Below are positions 23,074 to 35,336 of a stretch of DNA of 64,000 nucleotides, piece by piece. The DNA comes from Arenicola marina (lineage: Eukaryota > Annelida > Polychaeta > Arenicolidae), in the NCBI GenBank assembly GCA_964019135.1, contig OZ025257.1, positions 16,519,971-16,583,970 on the forward strand, given 5' to 3'. The translations under genes were made by a program, and so were the position numbers. Every line of letters starts with the position of its first letter. The stretch's first letter is position 1. Below the pieces are notes generated by a model, which saw nothing but the letters and a program-made list of their open reading frames with translations, had not been told where the DNA came from and searched no databases.

Positions 23074-23742
23074 TTAAAGCGGGTGTCCAACCTAATTTAA
23101 TCGCGATCTGCACCAAAAGTTTACATCTTGATATTACATTGGCGAGTGTTAACGCTTCGTTTCGGCCGACTGGTAAGGAGAACAAAATTAAGGCAACCCG
23201 CCCCCAGCAATGTCAAGCAGAGCGCCATTTTGCCGGGAGGAGTGACGCATATTGTGACTATTCATATGGCGCCGCCTTACGTTATAACTCGTGGAGAGAG
23301 AGATCAGGGCCGCGATTTACAGATGAACAGCGGCAGTTCCAAGCCGCGCAGTAGCCCATGGATAGCGTTTCATGGAAAAGTACCGTCCAAACAAATTGAT
23401 ATACGTCTTGCGACTATTGACTCTGCAATAATGCCATCATTGGAGTTAGAATCGCAGCTATTTATATTAGCGATCATCACGCGCTCTTGTTTTGCTCACA
23501 CAATAGGCGTAATTTCCGGTTTGAATAAATTAGAGTATCGCCTCCTGATTGGTCAATCCCGGACACGCCTCTAAACAGGGCTGCTGCCTGGGTAGGCGCA
23601 AAATCGTGCCTGGCGGTCACTTCTCAATTTTATTGTGAGCTACAGATAGAACAAAAAATTCTATAATTTGGAGGATAGATAATTAGGTATTATAGAAAAT
23701 CAGTAAAGCAGCGTTAGAGGCCAGGCTGGCGGTTCCCTTTAA
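23074..23742. mobile_element. TTAA-flanked non-autonomous element, copy 1
   Basis: TTAA at 23074-23077 followed by AGCGGGTGTCCAACC; the other end is GGCGGTTCCCT followed by TTAA (23739-23742). A diverged inverted copy with the same ends lies at 32940-33506. A TTAA target is typical of piggyBac or Kolobok superfamilies. The termini share only a short A-G-G pattern, so the superfamily is open. The 23007-23574 frames inside it are not supported as protein. Confidence 0.65.
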
Positions 23743-25324
23743 CGTCTTTTACAGGTGGCTACCGCCTGCCAGTAACATAGCCCGCTGTACAACTCTTAAT
23801 AACGTTGTTGACAATTGCGATCGACCCGCCTCCAGCTGTATTAACTTCTGCTGCTCGACTCGCGGTAACACAAAGACCATCTGGCGTGTTGCGGAGAAAG
23901 GAAACGTCGTCCAAGTATTCCCATTAAGTTGCCCCGAATAATGCGCCAACAGCTATTATATTTAACGGGCACAAATAATTGGCTTCAGCGAACTAATGAT
24001 TTCTTTGGTACAAGGCCCCCCCCCCCACCCACACAAAAAAATGAATAGTTCACGTCCCACGTTTGTATGTATCAAATAGCCAAGGGTCATATCGAATTCA
24101 CAATCCATTCAAGTATTTCACCTTTTGTTAATATTTGTATTTGTATCAACTGCCATTACACATCTACCAATAGGTGAATACTGTACAAAATAAGGAAACA
24201 ATAAAAAAAACATGTATTCAACCCATAGATTTATTTCAAGTTGCGCGGCTGGGAAGGGCCGGGGGGGGGCGTTGACTTCATATTACCCCCTCCCTTCCCT
24301 ATCACCATCCTACGGGCTCTGCTAAAAGACTTCTTGAGTTTTATGTTGGATTTATCGATTATGGCATGGAGACCTTTTCTAATACAACATCATATCGGGC
24401 CAAGTATGTGGTTTTATTTAAAATACAATTTAGGCATTTTAAATGTCTGTACTAAGTCGTTTCATTGTTGTATAAAGGAAACATTTATTTCCTAACAACG
24501 GCACTATTCATAGCAATATTTGTCATGGATATCTGTACTAAATCATGCCATTGTTGTATTAAGAAAACATTTGCCGACACCATTCATAACAATATTTGTT
24601 AATTTGTCGCGATAATCATTTAATTGATAGCCAACATATTTGCAGTAAAACTGTTTCATAATTGAACGAAATATCCACATGTTACTATAAAACGCAAGGT
24701 TTTGTTTTAACTCATTGAATAACTACTACTTTTATATCTCAAATAAAAAATCTGACATTCCAACCGTGTGAAGGACCGAAATTCAACCACGATTATGTCA
24801 ACATATTCTTCCTCATATTCCAGTTGTCGTCATAAGCTTAACAGTGAACTTTCACTTGCACCTGCGTTCGAACGCAATTATGTCGACAACAAAGCTTAGT
24901 TGTTTTAGTTTCATTTGAATACCAAATCCACTGTACGTGAATATTATGTATGTAACACGACACTATTCACACGGCAGGGACAAGGCATGGACAGCGCAGC
25001 CTCCTTTCCCCGCTAATGCCTTGACGCTGTCTGTGATGTGATTACATCGATACAGCCACTTTGCATGGGTCGCCCAGCACCTTACCTGCATTGGGTCTTC
25101 GCTGTTGATGGCGTCTTCGCAGCTGCTCTAAGCTTGTATCGACAGCCTGGCCATCTTCACCTCAACACACTCCCGGCTTCCAATGAACTAGACCCGAGAT
25201 CACCCCGGATCGAGCTGGAAAAACAGCGAGAAAGTTTAATACTGATTGTAATCAATGATCGTGCGGCCCGCCAGGTTGGCACTGATCTAGCGATAAAGCC
25301 ACCTAGGTCATGATCGATTCATAT

Positions 25325-25445
25325 TCATAACTGCTGTTGCTGCTGCTGCTACTGCTGCTGCTGCCGGTGGCGGTGGTGGCGGCGGTGATGATGATGGTGC
25401 GACTGCCGTAGCGGCCACCGTTGCCGCCGTCACTGTTCCTGTTGC
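25325..25445. repeat. CTG/CGG-rich trinucleotide tract
   Basis: GCTGCTGCTGCTACTGCTGCTGCTGCC is followed by GGTGGCGGTGGTGGCGGCGGTGATGATGATGG. Read either way it encodes simple Ala/Pro or Leu/Gly runs. I see no flanking exon signals, so I treat it as a simple repeat. Confidence 0.7.
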
Positions 25446-25638
25446 GATGGTAACCGCGGAGTCTAGGCCTCTACGCTCTACACCTGGTCTTATTACATTC
25501 ATCTTACTAATGAACGGTCGGAAATGCAACCAGATGGTTAATTAATTAATGTTATGCAACGGCCTTCGGTGGATAACCATCACAGTGCTGTTTCAGTTCC
25601 GATATTCTTCGTTAACGCTGAGGAATGGGTGTGGGCGG

Positions 25639-25956
25639 TAGGGGGGAGGGGGGGCAAGTGGTATTTGCGTTCCTTGGGATTGGGCTTGTCATTTCACCGT
25701 GAACTGGGAATGAGAAAAATAATTCTTCGTGAACTGGGAATGGGGTAGTAGCCGACCACCGTGATCAAGGATTTTCATTAATTGTGAACTGGGAATTTTA
25801 ATGTTAAATAACCGTGAATCGGGAAATCGTTATTTTATTATCGTTGCACACGGAGAGTTCTGCTTTTAATTTATCGTGACCTGGGAAGAAAGACATTTAT
25901 TCTTCGTGATCTGGGAACACGATCCCACCTGCGCCCCCCCCCCCCCTTCTTCCCCA
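25639..25956. mobile_element. MITE family with CGTGAACTGGGAAT subrepeats, copy 2
   Basis: Matches 15788-16076 throughout (GATTGGGCTT.TCATTTCAC, ATAATTCTTCGTGAACTGGG, AGCCGACC.CCG.GATC) and has additional subrepeats near 25870-25920. The ends are G-rich and C-rich as in copy 1. Confidence 0.75.
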
Positions 25957-26715
25957 GGAATGGCTCACCTGGGAGTTTGTGTTGGTGAGTTTACATTAGA
26001 CTACCATTGCATTATCAAGCTCCCCGCACGGTGGCGCTACGCAATCTCCGCTTTTACCGCTGCTGTCGGCCGGGGGCGAATTTCAAGATTCTCGAAAAAC
26101 GGTCAAAGCGGCCGTAATTTTCTGAAACATTATAGTTTTCAACAATTAAACATAAAAATAACGAGCTCTGCGTATTTGATACATTAAAACACATCTTGTA
26201 ACCTTTCGAAAAAGTTATAATTGTGATCGAACTCTTTCTTTTCATCACCTGATTTCAGGCGTTATTAGGCTTAGGCTGGGTCCCAGCACTCATTTGTAGA
26301 AATGCGCGACGCATTTTTCCTATCAATCTGCGCAGCGCCGCCCTGGCGAGCGAGTGTGAAAATGCATTCAGGACGTAGGCGACCACAGAGATATAATGGA
26401 GCCCTAGCAGAGTGAGTCGAAGGCAGAGAGTGTTGCATTATGCGTTTCATCCATTCACTCTTCAGCGACTAGGGAGGTTCCTTCGCCCTTTTTAGCCCTC
26501 ATGGCACAAAACCGAGTTTAAGATATATTTGTATCATTTCGATCTAAGCTCCCTGTTCATATCCCCCTGAGATCGCAATGTTATACTAACTATACTAGGA
26601 CGTGCGCGGGAGATATGATTAAATTTAACGTTTACCTTTAAAAATATCGATCGCCAATGTTTGTGTTGAAGGATATGATATAGCTTGCATAGCGTTTTTA
26701 CAGTGGAAGTCTAGG

Positions 26716-26972
26716 TTGGTTGTATATTCAGGACGCTTTAACCACTTTTGGTCATATCGCGTCAATGGGAGCAGTGAAGGAGAGTAGAGCCGTGTCCCCG
26801 GGGGTAACCCCTTACCAGTTGCTGCAAAGAAGGACATGGGATCTTTTTCCTGCGACCACACAGACATAGCCACAGTGGGGCGCGAACCACCGATCTACGT
26901 GCCGTTAGGCTCTCAGGTGGCCATAGCAGTCAAGGCGAGTGCTCTAACCCACTGAGCTATCGGGGCGGCCCC
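26716..26972 (-). mobile_element. SINE family 1, complete copy
   Basis: tRNA-like head on the minus strand (AGCTCAGTGGGTTAGAGCAC, GGTTCGCGCCCC) and the family body and tail. The 11 bp target duplication GGAAGTCTAGG is perfect at 26705-26715 and 26973-26983. Confidence 0.9.
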
Positions 26973-26983
26973 GGAAGTCTAGG

Positions 26984-28413
26984 AGTCCTGCTAGTTGTAA
27001 ACAGTCATCACCTTGAACTCCATATGAGATCTGACACCATTAAATAAGAGACACGCAGACAACATCAAAGTATCAGAAAAACACTGGTGATCAAGGGTTA
27101 TAATGAAACATAAAAAACCCGGGATAAAAACGTCCACCTTATTCTGACCAGAAACGAGAAAAGCCAGTCTCCGATTGGTTGATATGATAGTTCGATCGTA
27201 TAAAAAGATAACCAATAATGGAATAAACCGATACATATAAATACGTCTCAACATTGCAAAAACGTCCAATAAATCGACACTCGTAGAAAGCATCGATCGT
27301 TAATATCAGATAGATAAGTCATGTCCACATTCAAAGTATAAATGTGCCACTATAGTTGACATCGCTTAACTTTATGAGTACGTATACGAAGACTAGCATT
27401 ATGCGAGGCCGGCGACATTGACCTTTCAAGCTCGCCTTTGTGTCAACAAGTACAGCTTTCTGCAGTAAATCTATTATACATAGGCTTGCAGGCATGTACC
27501 GGAATGGTGTTAGCACGTGTTTCAATGATATATAATCAATGAGGAAACATATAAATTCTCAATTGTCAATAACGTCATATATTATAAGCTGGGCCTAGTT
27601 TACAGGTTTCCTCATTTGGACATGTGGTAGCAATGGAAATGTCTCGGGTGCTTTGTAATTTTTCACAATCTGTTACAGTACCTTTTGTCTTGACAAATAA
27701 AATTATGTGTGGTCTTCGATAAGAAAGTTCTTGGGAGGACTTGGCATCCCAAAAGAGGGGATGGGCACGTGTCGTGCGTGACGGAATGGCCCACCACGAC
27801 TCGCTATGGTTTGTGAAACTGGGCTTGAAACGCCAATCTAGGCGTCCACCAGCAAGCAGGTCACCGTTGCGATGACTGCGGAAAGCTCTGTCGATCACAG
27901 ATAGGCTTACTCAGTCATCAGCGTAAATGCCGCGTTACGAATCGTATAACTTAAACCAAACAAAGCTGCAAATCCATCGTCTTTCGCAGACGGACGGATG
28001 CCAACCGATAAGAACATTCTTCCTGTTGAATGTGCACGCCGGATACAAGGTAGATACAGCATACAACAACGCAGGGGAGGTCTTCGGTGCAGAAAGTCAT
28101 TATTCCTTTCTTGTGAACTGCCCTCTGGTTAACTTCGGTAACCGTGGGCAACCGCCAACCAATTCGCCAACCAATGCATGAAGACCGGGCAATAGGCATA
28201 CGCCCTCTCCTCAATATGTGGACTTTAGAACCCATTCAGCCCCCGCCCATCAACCTCTCTCCGCCCCCTTCTCGGGTGGGGTACCGCGCCCCCGGGCGGA
28301 ATTAATTTCCTAATAACGCCATAAATCAGCTGTGGGGGGTCGTGCGGAGAGAGCGCTCGGTTGCCTTGGCTACGGAATACCGCGAGGCGAGTCCTTAACG
28401 AGCCACAAACGTA
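26984..28413. other. Gene-free stretch
   Basis: I see no recognisable element or exon. Open frames on the minus strand (26991-27293, 27575-27898) and plus strand (27927-28181) have no homology or convincing splice sites. Cannot be assigned from sequence alone. Confidence 0.4.
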
Positions 28414-29316
28414 CCACTGGGCCATTGTCAACAATACATCTATTGTGGCTGACGCAGCACACTGGCTCATTGTCAACAATACATCTATTGTGGCCGGCGC
28501 AGCACACTGGGCCAATGTCAACAATGCATTCATTTTGGCTGGCGCAGCACACTGGGCCATTGTCAACAATGCATCCATTGTGGCTGGCACAGCACCCGGC
28601 TCATTGTCAACAATACATCTATTGTGGCCGGCGGAGCACACTGGCTCATTGTCAACAATACATCTATTGTGGCCGGCGCAGCACACTGGGCCAATGTCAA
28701 CAATGCATTCATTGCGGCTGGCGCAGCACACTGGGTCATTGTCAAGAATGCATCCATTGTGGCTGGCACAGCACCCTGGCTCATTGTCAACAATACATCT
28801 ATTGTGGCCGGCGCAGCACACTGGCTCATTGTCAACAATACATCTATTGTGGCCGGCGCAGCACACTGGGCCAATGTCAACAATACATCTATTGTGGCCG
28901 GGGCAGCACACTGGGCCAATGTCAACAATGCATCCATTGTGGCTGGCACGGCACGCTGGGCCATTGTCACCAATGCATCCATTGTGGCTGGCGCAGCACA
29001 CTGGGCCATTGTCATCAATGCATCAATTGTGGCCGGTGGAGCACACTGGGCCATTGTCACCAATGCATCCATTGTGGCTGGCACAGCACGCTGGGCCATT
29101 GTCACCAATGCATCCATTTTGGCTGGCGCAGCACACTGGGCCATTGTCAACGATGCATTCATTGTGGCTGGCGCAGCACACTGGGCCATTGTCACCAATG
29201 CATCAATTGTGGCCGGTGGAGCACACTGGGCCATTGTCACCAATGCATCCATTGCGGCTGGCACAGCACACTGGGCCATTGTCAACGATGCATTCATTGT
29301 GGCTGGCGCAGGACAC
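28414..29316. repeat. 45 bp minisatellite, about 20 copies, open in several frames on both strands
   Basis: The unit is CACTGGGCCATTGTCAACAA plus TGCATCCATTGTGGCTGGCGCAGCA. Since 45 is a multiple of three and the unit lacks stops in several frames on both strands, long frames run across it (28361-29410, 28332-29471, 28624-29427 on plus; 28225-29001, 28563-29318 on minus). The peptide unit would be like WAIVNNASIVAGAAH. No start context, splice sites or non-repeat coding flank support translation. Each unit contains the inverted word CATTGTCAACAATG, so single strands could form small hairpins. Confidence 0.9.
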
Positions 29317-29744
29317 ATTTTCGTTCATTCAGTTGCATTCAACAAGACAATATCCTTCTTGTCAGGTATCATGTATCTGCATGTATGCCTATACAGATAT
29401 ATATCATTAATTGGGTTATTTTGTTAACTGACATAAATAATATAACTTCCGAGTTTCCACGACTACCCTGACCATATGTACCTCAGCATTGCCAGAATTA
29501 TTGAAAACAACTTTTATGATTTTATGACCCTTAGCCCCCACTCCTCCCCTTGTGACCTAAGCTGCGAGCTAGCTTTTTCAACTTTCGAGTATTGCGAAGG
29601 GGGAATGCATTCGTACCACCCCCCCCCCCCCCCCCCCAGTCCTCGCTTCCTCAAACCTGCGACAGTGTGGGGTTTACGTCATTTTGTGCCAGGACGAAAC
29701 GATATCTTATGCCTGCATATATCACCATCCTGTATGTGACCCAA

Positions 29745-30205
29745 TACTGTATGCATCACAAACCTGTGTGTATCACAAACCTGTGTGTATTACAAACCTG
29801 TGTGTATCACAAACCTGTGTGTATCACAAACTTGTGTGTATCACAAACCTGTGTGTATCACAAATATGTGTGTATCACAAACCTGTGTGTATCACAAACC
29901 TGTGTGTATCACAAACCTGTGTGTATCACAAACCTTATCACAAACCTGTGTATCACAAACCTGTGTGTACTACAAAACTGTCTGTATCACAAACCTGTGT
30001 GTATCACAAACCTGTGTATCACAAACCTGTGTGTATCACAAACCTTTGTATCACAAACCTGTGTGCATCACAAACCTGTGTGTATCACAAAGATGTGTGT
30101 ATCACAAAGATGTGTGTATGTGTCACATCCAAGCCTGAATGTATCAGAAACCTGTATATCAGAAGCCTGTATATCAGAAGCCTGTATATCAGAAGCCTGC
30201 ATACT
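29745..30205. repeat. 17 bp minisatellite changing into 15 bp units
   Basis: TGTGTGTATCACAAACC repeats from 29755 to about 30120. From about 30143 the unit becomes TGTATATCAGAAGCC (15 bp). The unit resumes at 30555 after a unique interval. The frames across it are by-products of the repeat. Confidence 0.85.
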
Positions 30206-30554
30206 ATAAATCTAAAGTCATTACGTAAGATACAATGACATTTCTTGTAACAGAAATGAAGAGATGTTTTTTTTTAGTCGTGAGGGACACAAAGGCTTAG
30301 GCGATTTGCTATAGAGAGAATACCAGGCGGGTACTATTTGCAGTTGGTAAATTTATAGATGCATCTATGAAATTACGTGCACATGTGTGAATATATTTTG
30401 CAATATGTCTCGTTTCATTCTGTTTTATTCGTTACATGGGCAACATGCATGTATCTACATCTCGCAGACCAAAAAAATAACTGGAATTGCAATTGTGTGT
30501 CAAAACATGTATACCACATTCCGTATATATTCAAAACGTAGAGCATACCCCTGC

Positions 30555-31018
30555 AATACCAGAAGTCTGTATATCAGAAGTCTGTATATCGGAATACTGT
30601 ATATCAGAATACTGTATATCAAAAGTCTGTATATCAGAAGACTGTATATCAGAAGTCTATATCAGAAGTCTGTATATTAGAAGTCTGCATGTCAGAAGTC
30701 TGTATATCAGAAGTCTGTATATCAGAAGTTTGTACATCAGAAGTTTGTATATCATAACTTTATATATCAATAGTCTGTATATCCAAAGTTTGTATATCAG
30801 AAGTTTGTATATCAGAAATTTATACATCAATAGTCTGTATATCAGAAGTTTGTATATCAGAAGTATGTATATCCATAGTCTATATATCAGAAGTCTGTAT
30901 ATCCGAAGTCTGTATATCAGAAGACTGTATATCAGAAGTCTGTATATCAGAAGACTGTATATCAGACGTATGTATATCAGACGTATGTATATCAGACGTA
31001 TGTATATCAGTACATCGA
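30555..31018. repeat. 15 bp minisatellite TGTATATCAGAAGTC, about 30 copies
   Basis: Same 15 bp unit as the end of the previous array, with variants (AGAAGTT, CAATAGT, AGACGTA). The open frame 30487-31056 (LYIRS pattern) comes from the multiple-of-three unit, not from a gene. Confidence 0.85.
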
Positions 31019-32939
31019 ATCAGAATGTTCGAGGTGATGGCCAAGTTTGTGCGTAGTAATAATGAATAAATAAATAACTACAAGTAACAAAACACTCTCG
31101 TCCCAATTCAGTTGATGAATTTCAAAGTAAGATATTTACCAGACCTATGTTTGGTCCTTGGCAATTTCCACGTGTTATTTTCCGTTTCTCTTTTGTGTTA
31201 TCATTAAATTTACTGAATTCCTTCCACTGTGTGCGACTGACCAGATCGGATATGGTCAAAAAACATGTATCTTTCTGAAAATACCTCGATATGGGAGCGC
31301 GGGTGATAGCAAGTCCCCCCCCCCCCCCCACACACACTCTCGCCCCTCCCCCCCCCCCCCTCCCCCTCAACCCCACACCCCCCTCTGATCCCAGAACAGC
31401 GAAACACAGCAGCTGCAAGTGTATGCAGCGCCAATAAACCAAAACAGAGCGATATGAAGTTATACATATTTTGTACGACACCCAGGGCGCCGTTTGTTGT
31501 AGCACCACGTGGGCGGCCTAGTGGGATATTCTGCCGTCAATGGGTCTACATGTATATGTAATTATATGTCTACATGTATATGCCTACATACATATATATA
31601 TTGTAAATTTTACTACTCTCCCGTGGCCCGTGTATAGTGTGTGTCCTTCCTTGCTATAGGGAGACAGGGTCGCCTGGGATGGGCTGCATGGCGGCAGGTA
31701 CGAGGTCATAAGCCTACGTGGTGATTGACGTTCAAGGAATTGACGTTGGGAATCGATCATATCGTGTCTTTATTGCAGCATTTCTAAAGGCTGTTCTCAA
31801 CAGCCCCCCCCCCCCCCCCCCCCCCACCTCTTTCGCTCTTTATACATAATCAGCAGGCGAAGGCATCCCCGTTGCTGGGTCGGTCAGTTTAGGTTAACAA
31901 AGTATCAATAAATTTAAGACTTGCTACTACCCGATAAAACAGCGGCAGCTGCGTTAAGCACTAGCTACGGTGTTTAGAGGGTGGAGGCAAGGGGTGGTGT
32001 GTTCCCAGAATACATTTCTTTATGCCCATGTCAGGATGAATTAAAAGGACCACCTCGCATACAAAGAAAGGGCGGATGGATGATATAAATTGTCGATTTC
32101 CCGATATACGGTTATTTAATGTTAAAATTTCCTGTTCACGATTAATGAGAATCCTGTATTTAATTAAATCCCGAATCCAATTAGCATATGTTTATTTCAA
32201 CATATCATTACAAGAATTCTACATTAACATTAAATACAGATACTGGACATTGTATTAATCCTAATTAAAAGCTCATGGTTATCCCATAAGATATTAATGT
32301 TTACCATTGTTGGTTCCATGTATGATTCAGTAGACACATTGGATGGCTGTCATGATATATAATGTCGTTCAGTGACCAACTGATCTTAAGACTATCTAAA
32401 TACCCATGTATTTCTTCTAGGTAAAGCATGAAAAAACTGGACTAGTTCTGTGTTCAGGAAATGTAATTTTTAATCAAGCGTAACCATAAAGTCGATTCAA
32501 CATTTCATGCCTTGTGATCAACATGCAACCCCTAGATACTGGCCCAGTGTCATGCAACCCCCACATCGATGTACCCCCATATCGCCTGGATCCGTTCTGT
32601 GTGTGTCAATGTAGCCCCAAGTTTCAGTTGCAGTTCCATCAGAAACAAACATGATTAACACATGCATCATTCATTGTGCTGTCTGTCAGTAGTGTAACTA
32701 GAAGGCTAATGGTTTGCCTGAAAAAGGTTAGCATTATTTCATCTGCATATTCATTACACCCGGCGATAGGAAAGTGGACTACATATTTTGTCACGGTATC
32801 AACATACTGCGCAGAATAACAACAATAATCTTAGTGGCCGGCTTATTTTAATTGCTTATTTGTGGTTCTTGTGAGCATGGTTTTCGCGAAGTGGACTCCA
32901 CATCTGTAAAAATATGACACTGTCGGTATGTCCCTAATG
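31019..32939. other. Gene-free stretch with poly-C tracts
   Basis: Contains C-runs (31315-31383 and 31803-31827) and the inverted copy of the CGTGAACTGGGAAT MITE (31975-32170). The rest is unassigned AT-rich sequence. One exon-like interval (31661-31699) has AG and GT borders but no support. Confidence 0.45.
31975..32170. mobile_element. MITE family with CGTGAACTGGGAAT subrepeats, copy 3 (inverted, decayed)
   Basis: CGATTTCCCGATATACGGTTATTTAATGTTAAAATTTCCTGTTCACGATTAATGA is, in pieces, the reverse complement of the core of copies 1 and 2. The ends are degraded. Confidence 0.6.
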
Positions 32940-33506
32940 TTAAAGGAATCCGCCAGAATAGCCTCTAATATGCTGCATTGCCGATTCATATAATACCCAA
33001 GTGTCTATCCTTCAAACTACAGAATTTTCCGCCCTGTTTGTAGCTCACTATAACATTTAGAAGTGACCACCAGCTACGATTTCGCCGCCTAACCAGGCGG
33101 CAGCCATTTTTGGAGGTGTGTCCGCGGTTGACCAACCAGGGGGCGATACTCTAATTATATCCAAACCGGAAATGACGCCTGCTGTGTCAGCAAAACAAGA
33201 GCGCGTGATCATCACCGATCTCTGGTTTCACGCGTTTCCCCTGAAGGGGGGTACCTCCACTGTGACGATTTCCACGCGCGAGATAATTTCCAGTTATAAC
33301 GTAATGCGGCGCCACATGAAGAGTCACAATATACGTCACTTGCTCCGGCAAAATGGCGCCCTGCTCGACATTGACGGGGGCGGGTTGCCTTAATTTTTCT
33401 CTCTATACCAGTCGACCGAAACGAAGCGTACCACTCGCTAATTTAATTTTAAAATGTAAACTTTTGGTGCAGATCACGTTTAGCTTAGGTTGGACACACG
33501 CTTTAA
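32940..33506. mobile_element. TTAA-flanked non-autonomous element, copy 2 (inverted)
   Basis: TTAA at 32940-32943, then AGGAATCCGCCAG; at the other end GGTTGGACACACGCT followed by TTAA (33503-33506). It is the inverse of the element at 23074-23742 and about 100 bp shorter, so internal deletions have occurred in one of them. Confidence 0.65.
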
Positions 33507-34373
33507 CACTGAAGCAGATGGACCAATGAACCCAGATAAATTCTAAAAACCCAGGAAATCCATAATTCAGAGACGAAACAAATTTCAGTATTTAAACCCG
33601 CGACATAGACAGCCAGCGCAGTCAACTTCCTGAGTTAAGTTTGCAGGCTCCACGCGCTGTTGGCAAGCCATCAACCCACGTTTTACGTACGAGTGGTGAT
33701 AAATGGCATAGCAAAATTCAATATTTTCACAAGGAACAAATGTCCTAATGGTATTATTGATCCATGGGCGTGTTGAATCCCCAAGGAGACCCCATAGTCT
33801 GACACCCAAGTCGGGCGTCTTCTCAGCGTTCTGCAACTGTTGCATGAAGGGTCTATTATATAGCCAACACTCTTTGATAATCGACTTTGGGTCCCAAATG
33901 TAAGCCATCTGATGCATACTCTAGGAGTGCTGACCACAGTTATGTGTGTACCTATACCGTCGTGCTCCAGGCGGGGGTAATGAAAGTTGGCAGTCATCTT
34001 AAAGCAGTTTATATAATTTAGGTATGGATTTTACAACGTTGAATACAATTTGATGAAAGAAAAGGGTTGGAGCTTGTTTACAATGCGATTCCTGCTTTCA
34101 GTGCTAAACAACAGCAAAAAATCAACACGGGACACAGCAAATATTGAACAATTTACAATGGACACTGGACCCCCAACCTTTTCAGACCCTTAGGTCTTTT
34201 ATCTGCAATATCAATAGTAATTACAAAACTTGTAAAAACAGAAAATAACGGATGGTATCGATCGAAGACGCTGTTTGTTGTAAGGTAGCGATATACGTCG
34301 TTAAGATATTCACCTCCCCCTCCCCCGAAATGCCTAGGACCGGTTTGCCGTCAGCTGAAGATCTTCGCTTATA
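33507..34373. other. Gene-free stretch
   Basis: Unassigned sequence. Two overlapping minus-strand frames (33585-33997) lack recognisable homology. Words near 34100-34195 (GACACTGGACCCCC...TTTTCAGACCCTTA) resemble the end of the hAT-like MITE at 13939-14162. Confidence 0.4.
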
Positions 34374-35336
34374 CTGAGCCATGTGTACCTGTGTCTACAG
34401 ACTGATAGGACTAAGCCATGTGTACCTGTGTCTACAGACCAACAGGACAGAGCCATGTGTACCTGTGTCTACAAACCAATAGGACTAGGCCATGTGTACC
34501 TGTGTCTACAAACCAATAGGACTAAGCCATGTGTACCTGTGTCTACAGACCAACAGGACTAAGCCATGCGTACCTGGGTCTACAGACCAACAGGACAGAG
34601 CCATGTGTACCTGTGTCTACAAACCAATAGGACTAAGCCATGTGTACCTGTGTCTACAGACCAACAGGACTAAGCCAAGTGTACCTGGGTCTACAGACCA
34701 ATAGGACTAAGCCATGTGTACCTGCGTCTACATACCGATATGACTAAGCCATGTGTACCTATGTCTACAGACCAATAGGACTAAGCCATGTGTACCTGTG
34801 TCTACAAACCAATAGGACTAAGCCATGTGTACCTGTGTCTACAAACCAATAGGACTAAGCCATGTGTACCTGCGTCTACATACCGATATGACTAAGCCAT
34901 GTGTACCTATGTCTACAGACCAATAGGACTAAGCCATGTGTACCTGCGTCTACAGACCAACAGGACTAAGTCATATGTACCTGTGTCTACAGACCAATGG
35001 AACTAAGCCATGTGTACCTGCGTGTACATACCGATATGACTAAGCCATGTGTACCTATGTCTACAGACCAATAGGACTAAGCCATGTGTACCTGTGTCTA
35101 CAAACCAATAGGACTAAGCCATGTGTACCTGTGTCTACAGATCAATAGGACTAAGGCATGTGTACCTGTGTCTACAGACTGATAATTCTAAGCCATGTGT
35201 ACCTGTGTCTACAGATCAATAGGACTAAGGCATGTGTACCTGTGTCTACAGACTGATAATTCTAAGCCATGTGTACCTGTGTCTACAGATCAATAGGACT
35301 AAGCCATGTGTACCTATATCTACAGACCAATAGGCT
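34374..35336. repeat. 37 bp minisatellite with a 148 bp higher-order period
   Basis: The unit is ATGTGTACCTGTGTCTACAG plus ACCAATAGGACTAAGCC, about 26 copies. The marker variant CATACCGATATGAC recurs near 34733, 34881 and 35029, that is every 148 bp or four units, so blocks of four units were duplicated together. 37 is not a multiple of three and no protein is implied. Confidence 0.9.

Larger units (their letters stand above)
23743..26715. other. Gene-free stretch
   Basis: Mostly AT-rich unassigned sequence (23750-25020), a CTG/GGC trinucleotide tract (25325-25445), and MITE copy 2 of the CGTGAACTGGGAAT family (25639-25956). Frames at 24241-24495 and 25038-25313 have no recognised homology or splice context. 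Confidence 0.45.

Noticed and set aside
25308-25529. Ala/Pro-rich minus-strand frame
   Set aside because: Encoded by a trinucleotide repeat without flanking coding sequence.
28225-29471. Frames of 250-379 codons on both strands
   Set aside because: By-products of the 45 bp tandem repeat; no splice or start context. Kept only as a finding for testing.
33585-33997. Two overlapping minus-strand frames of about 105 codons
   Set aside because: No recognisable domain or splice signals; frames overlap each other.
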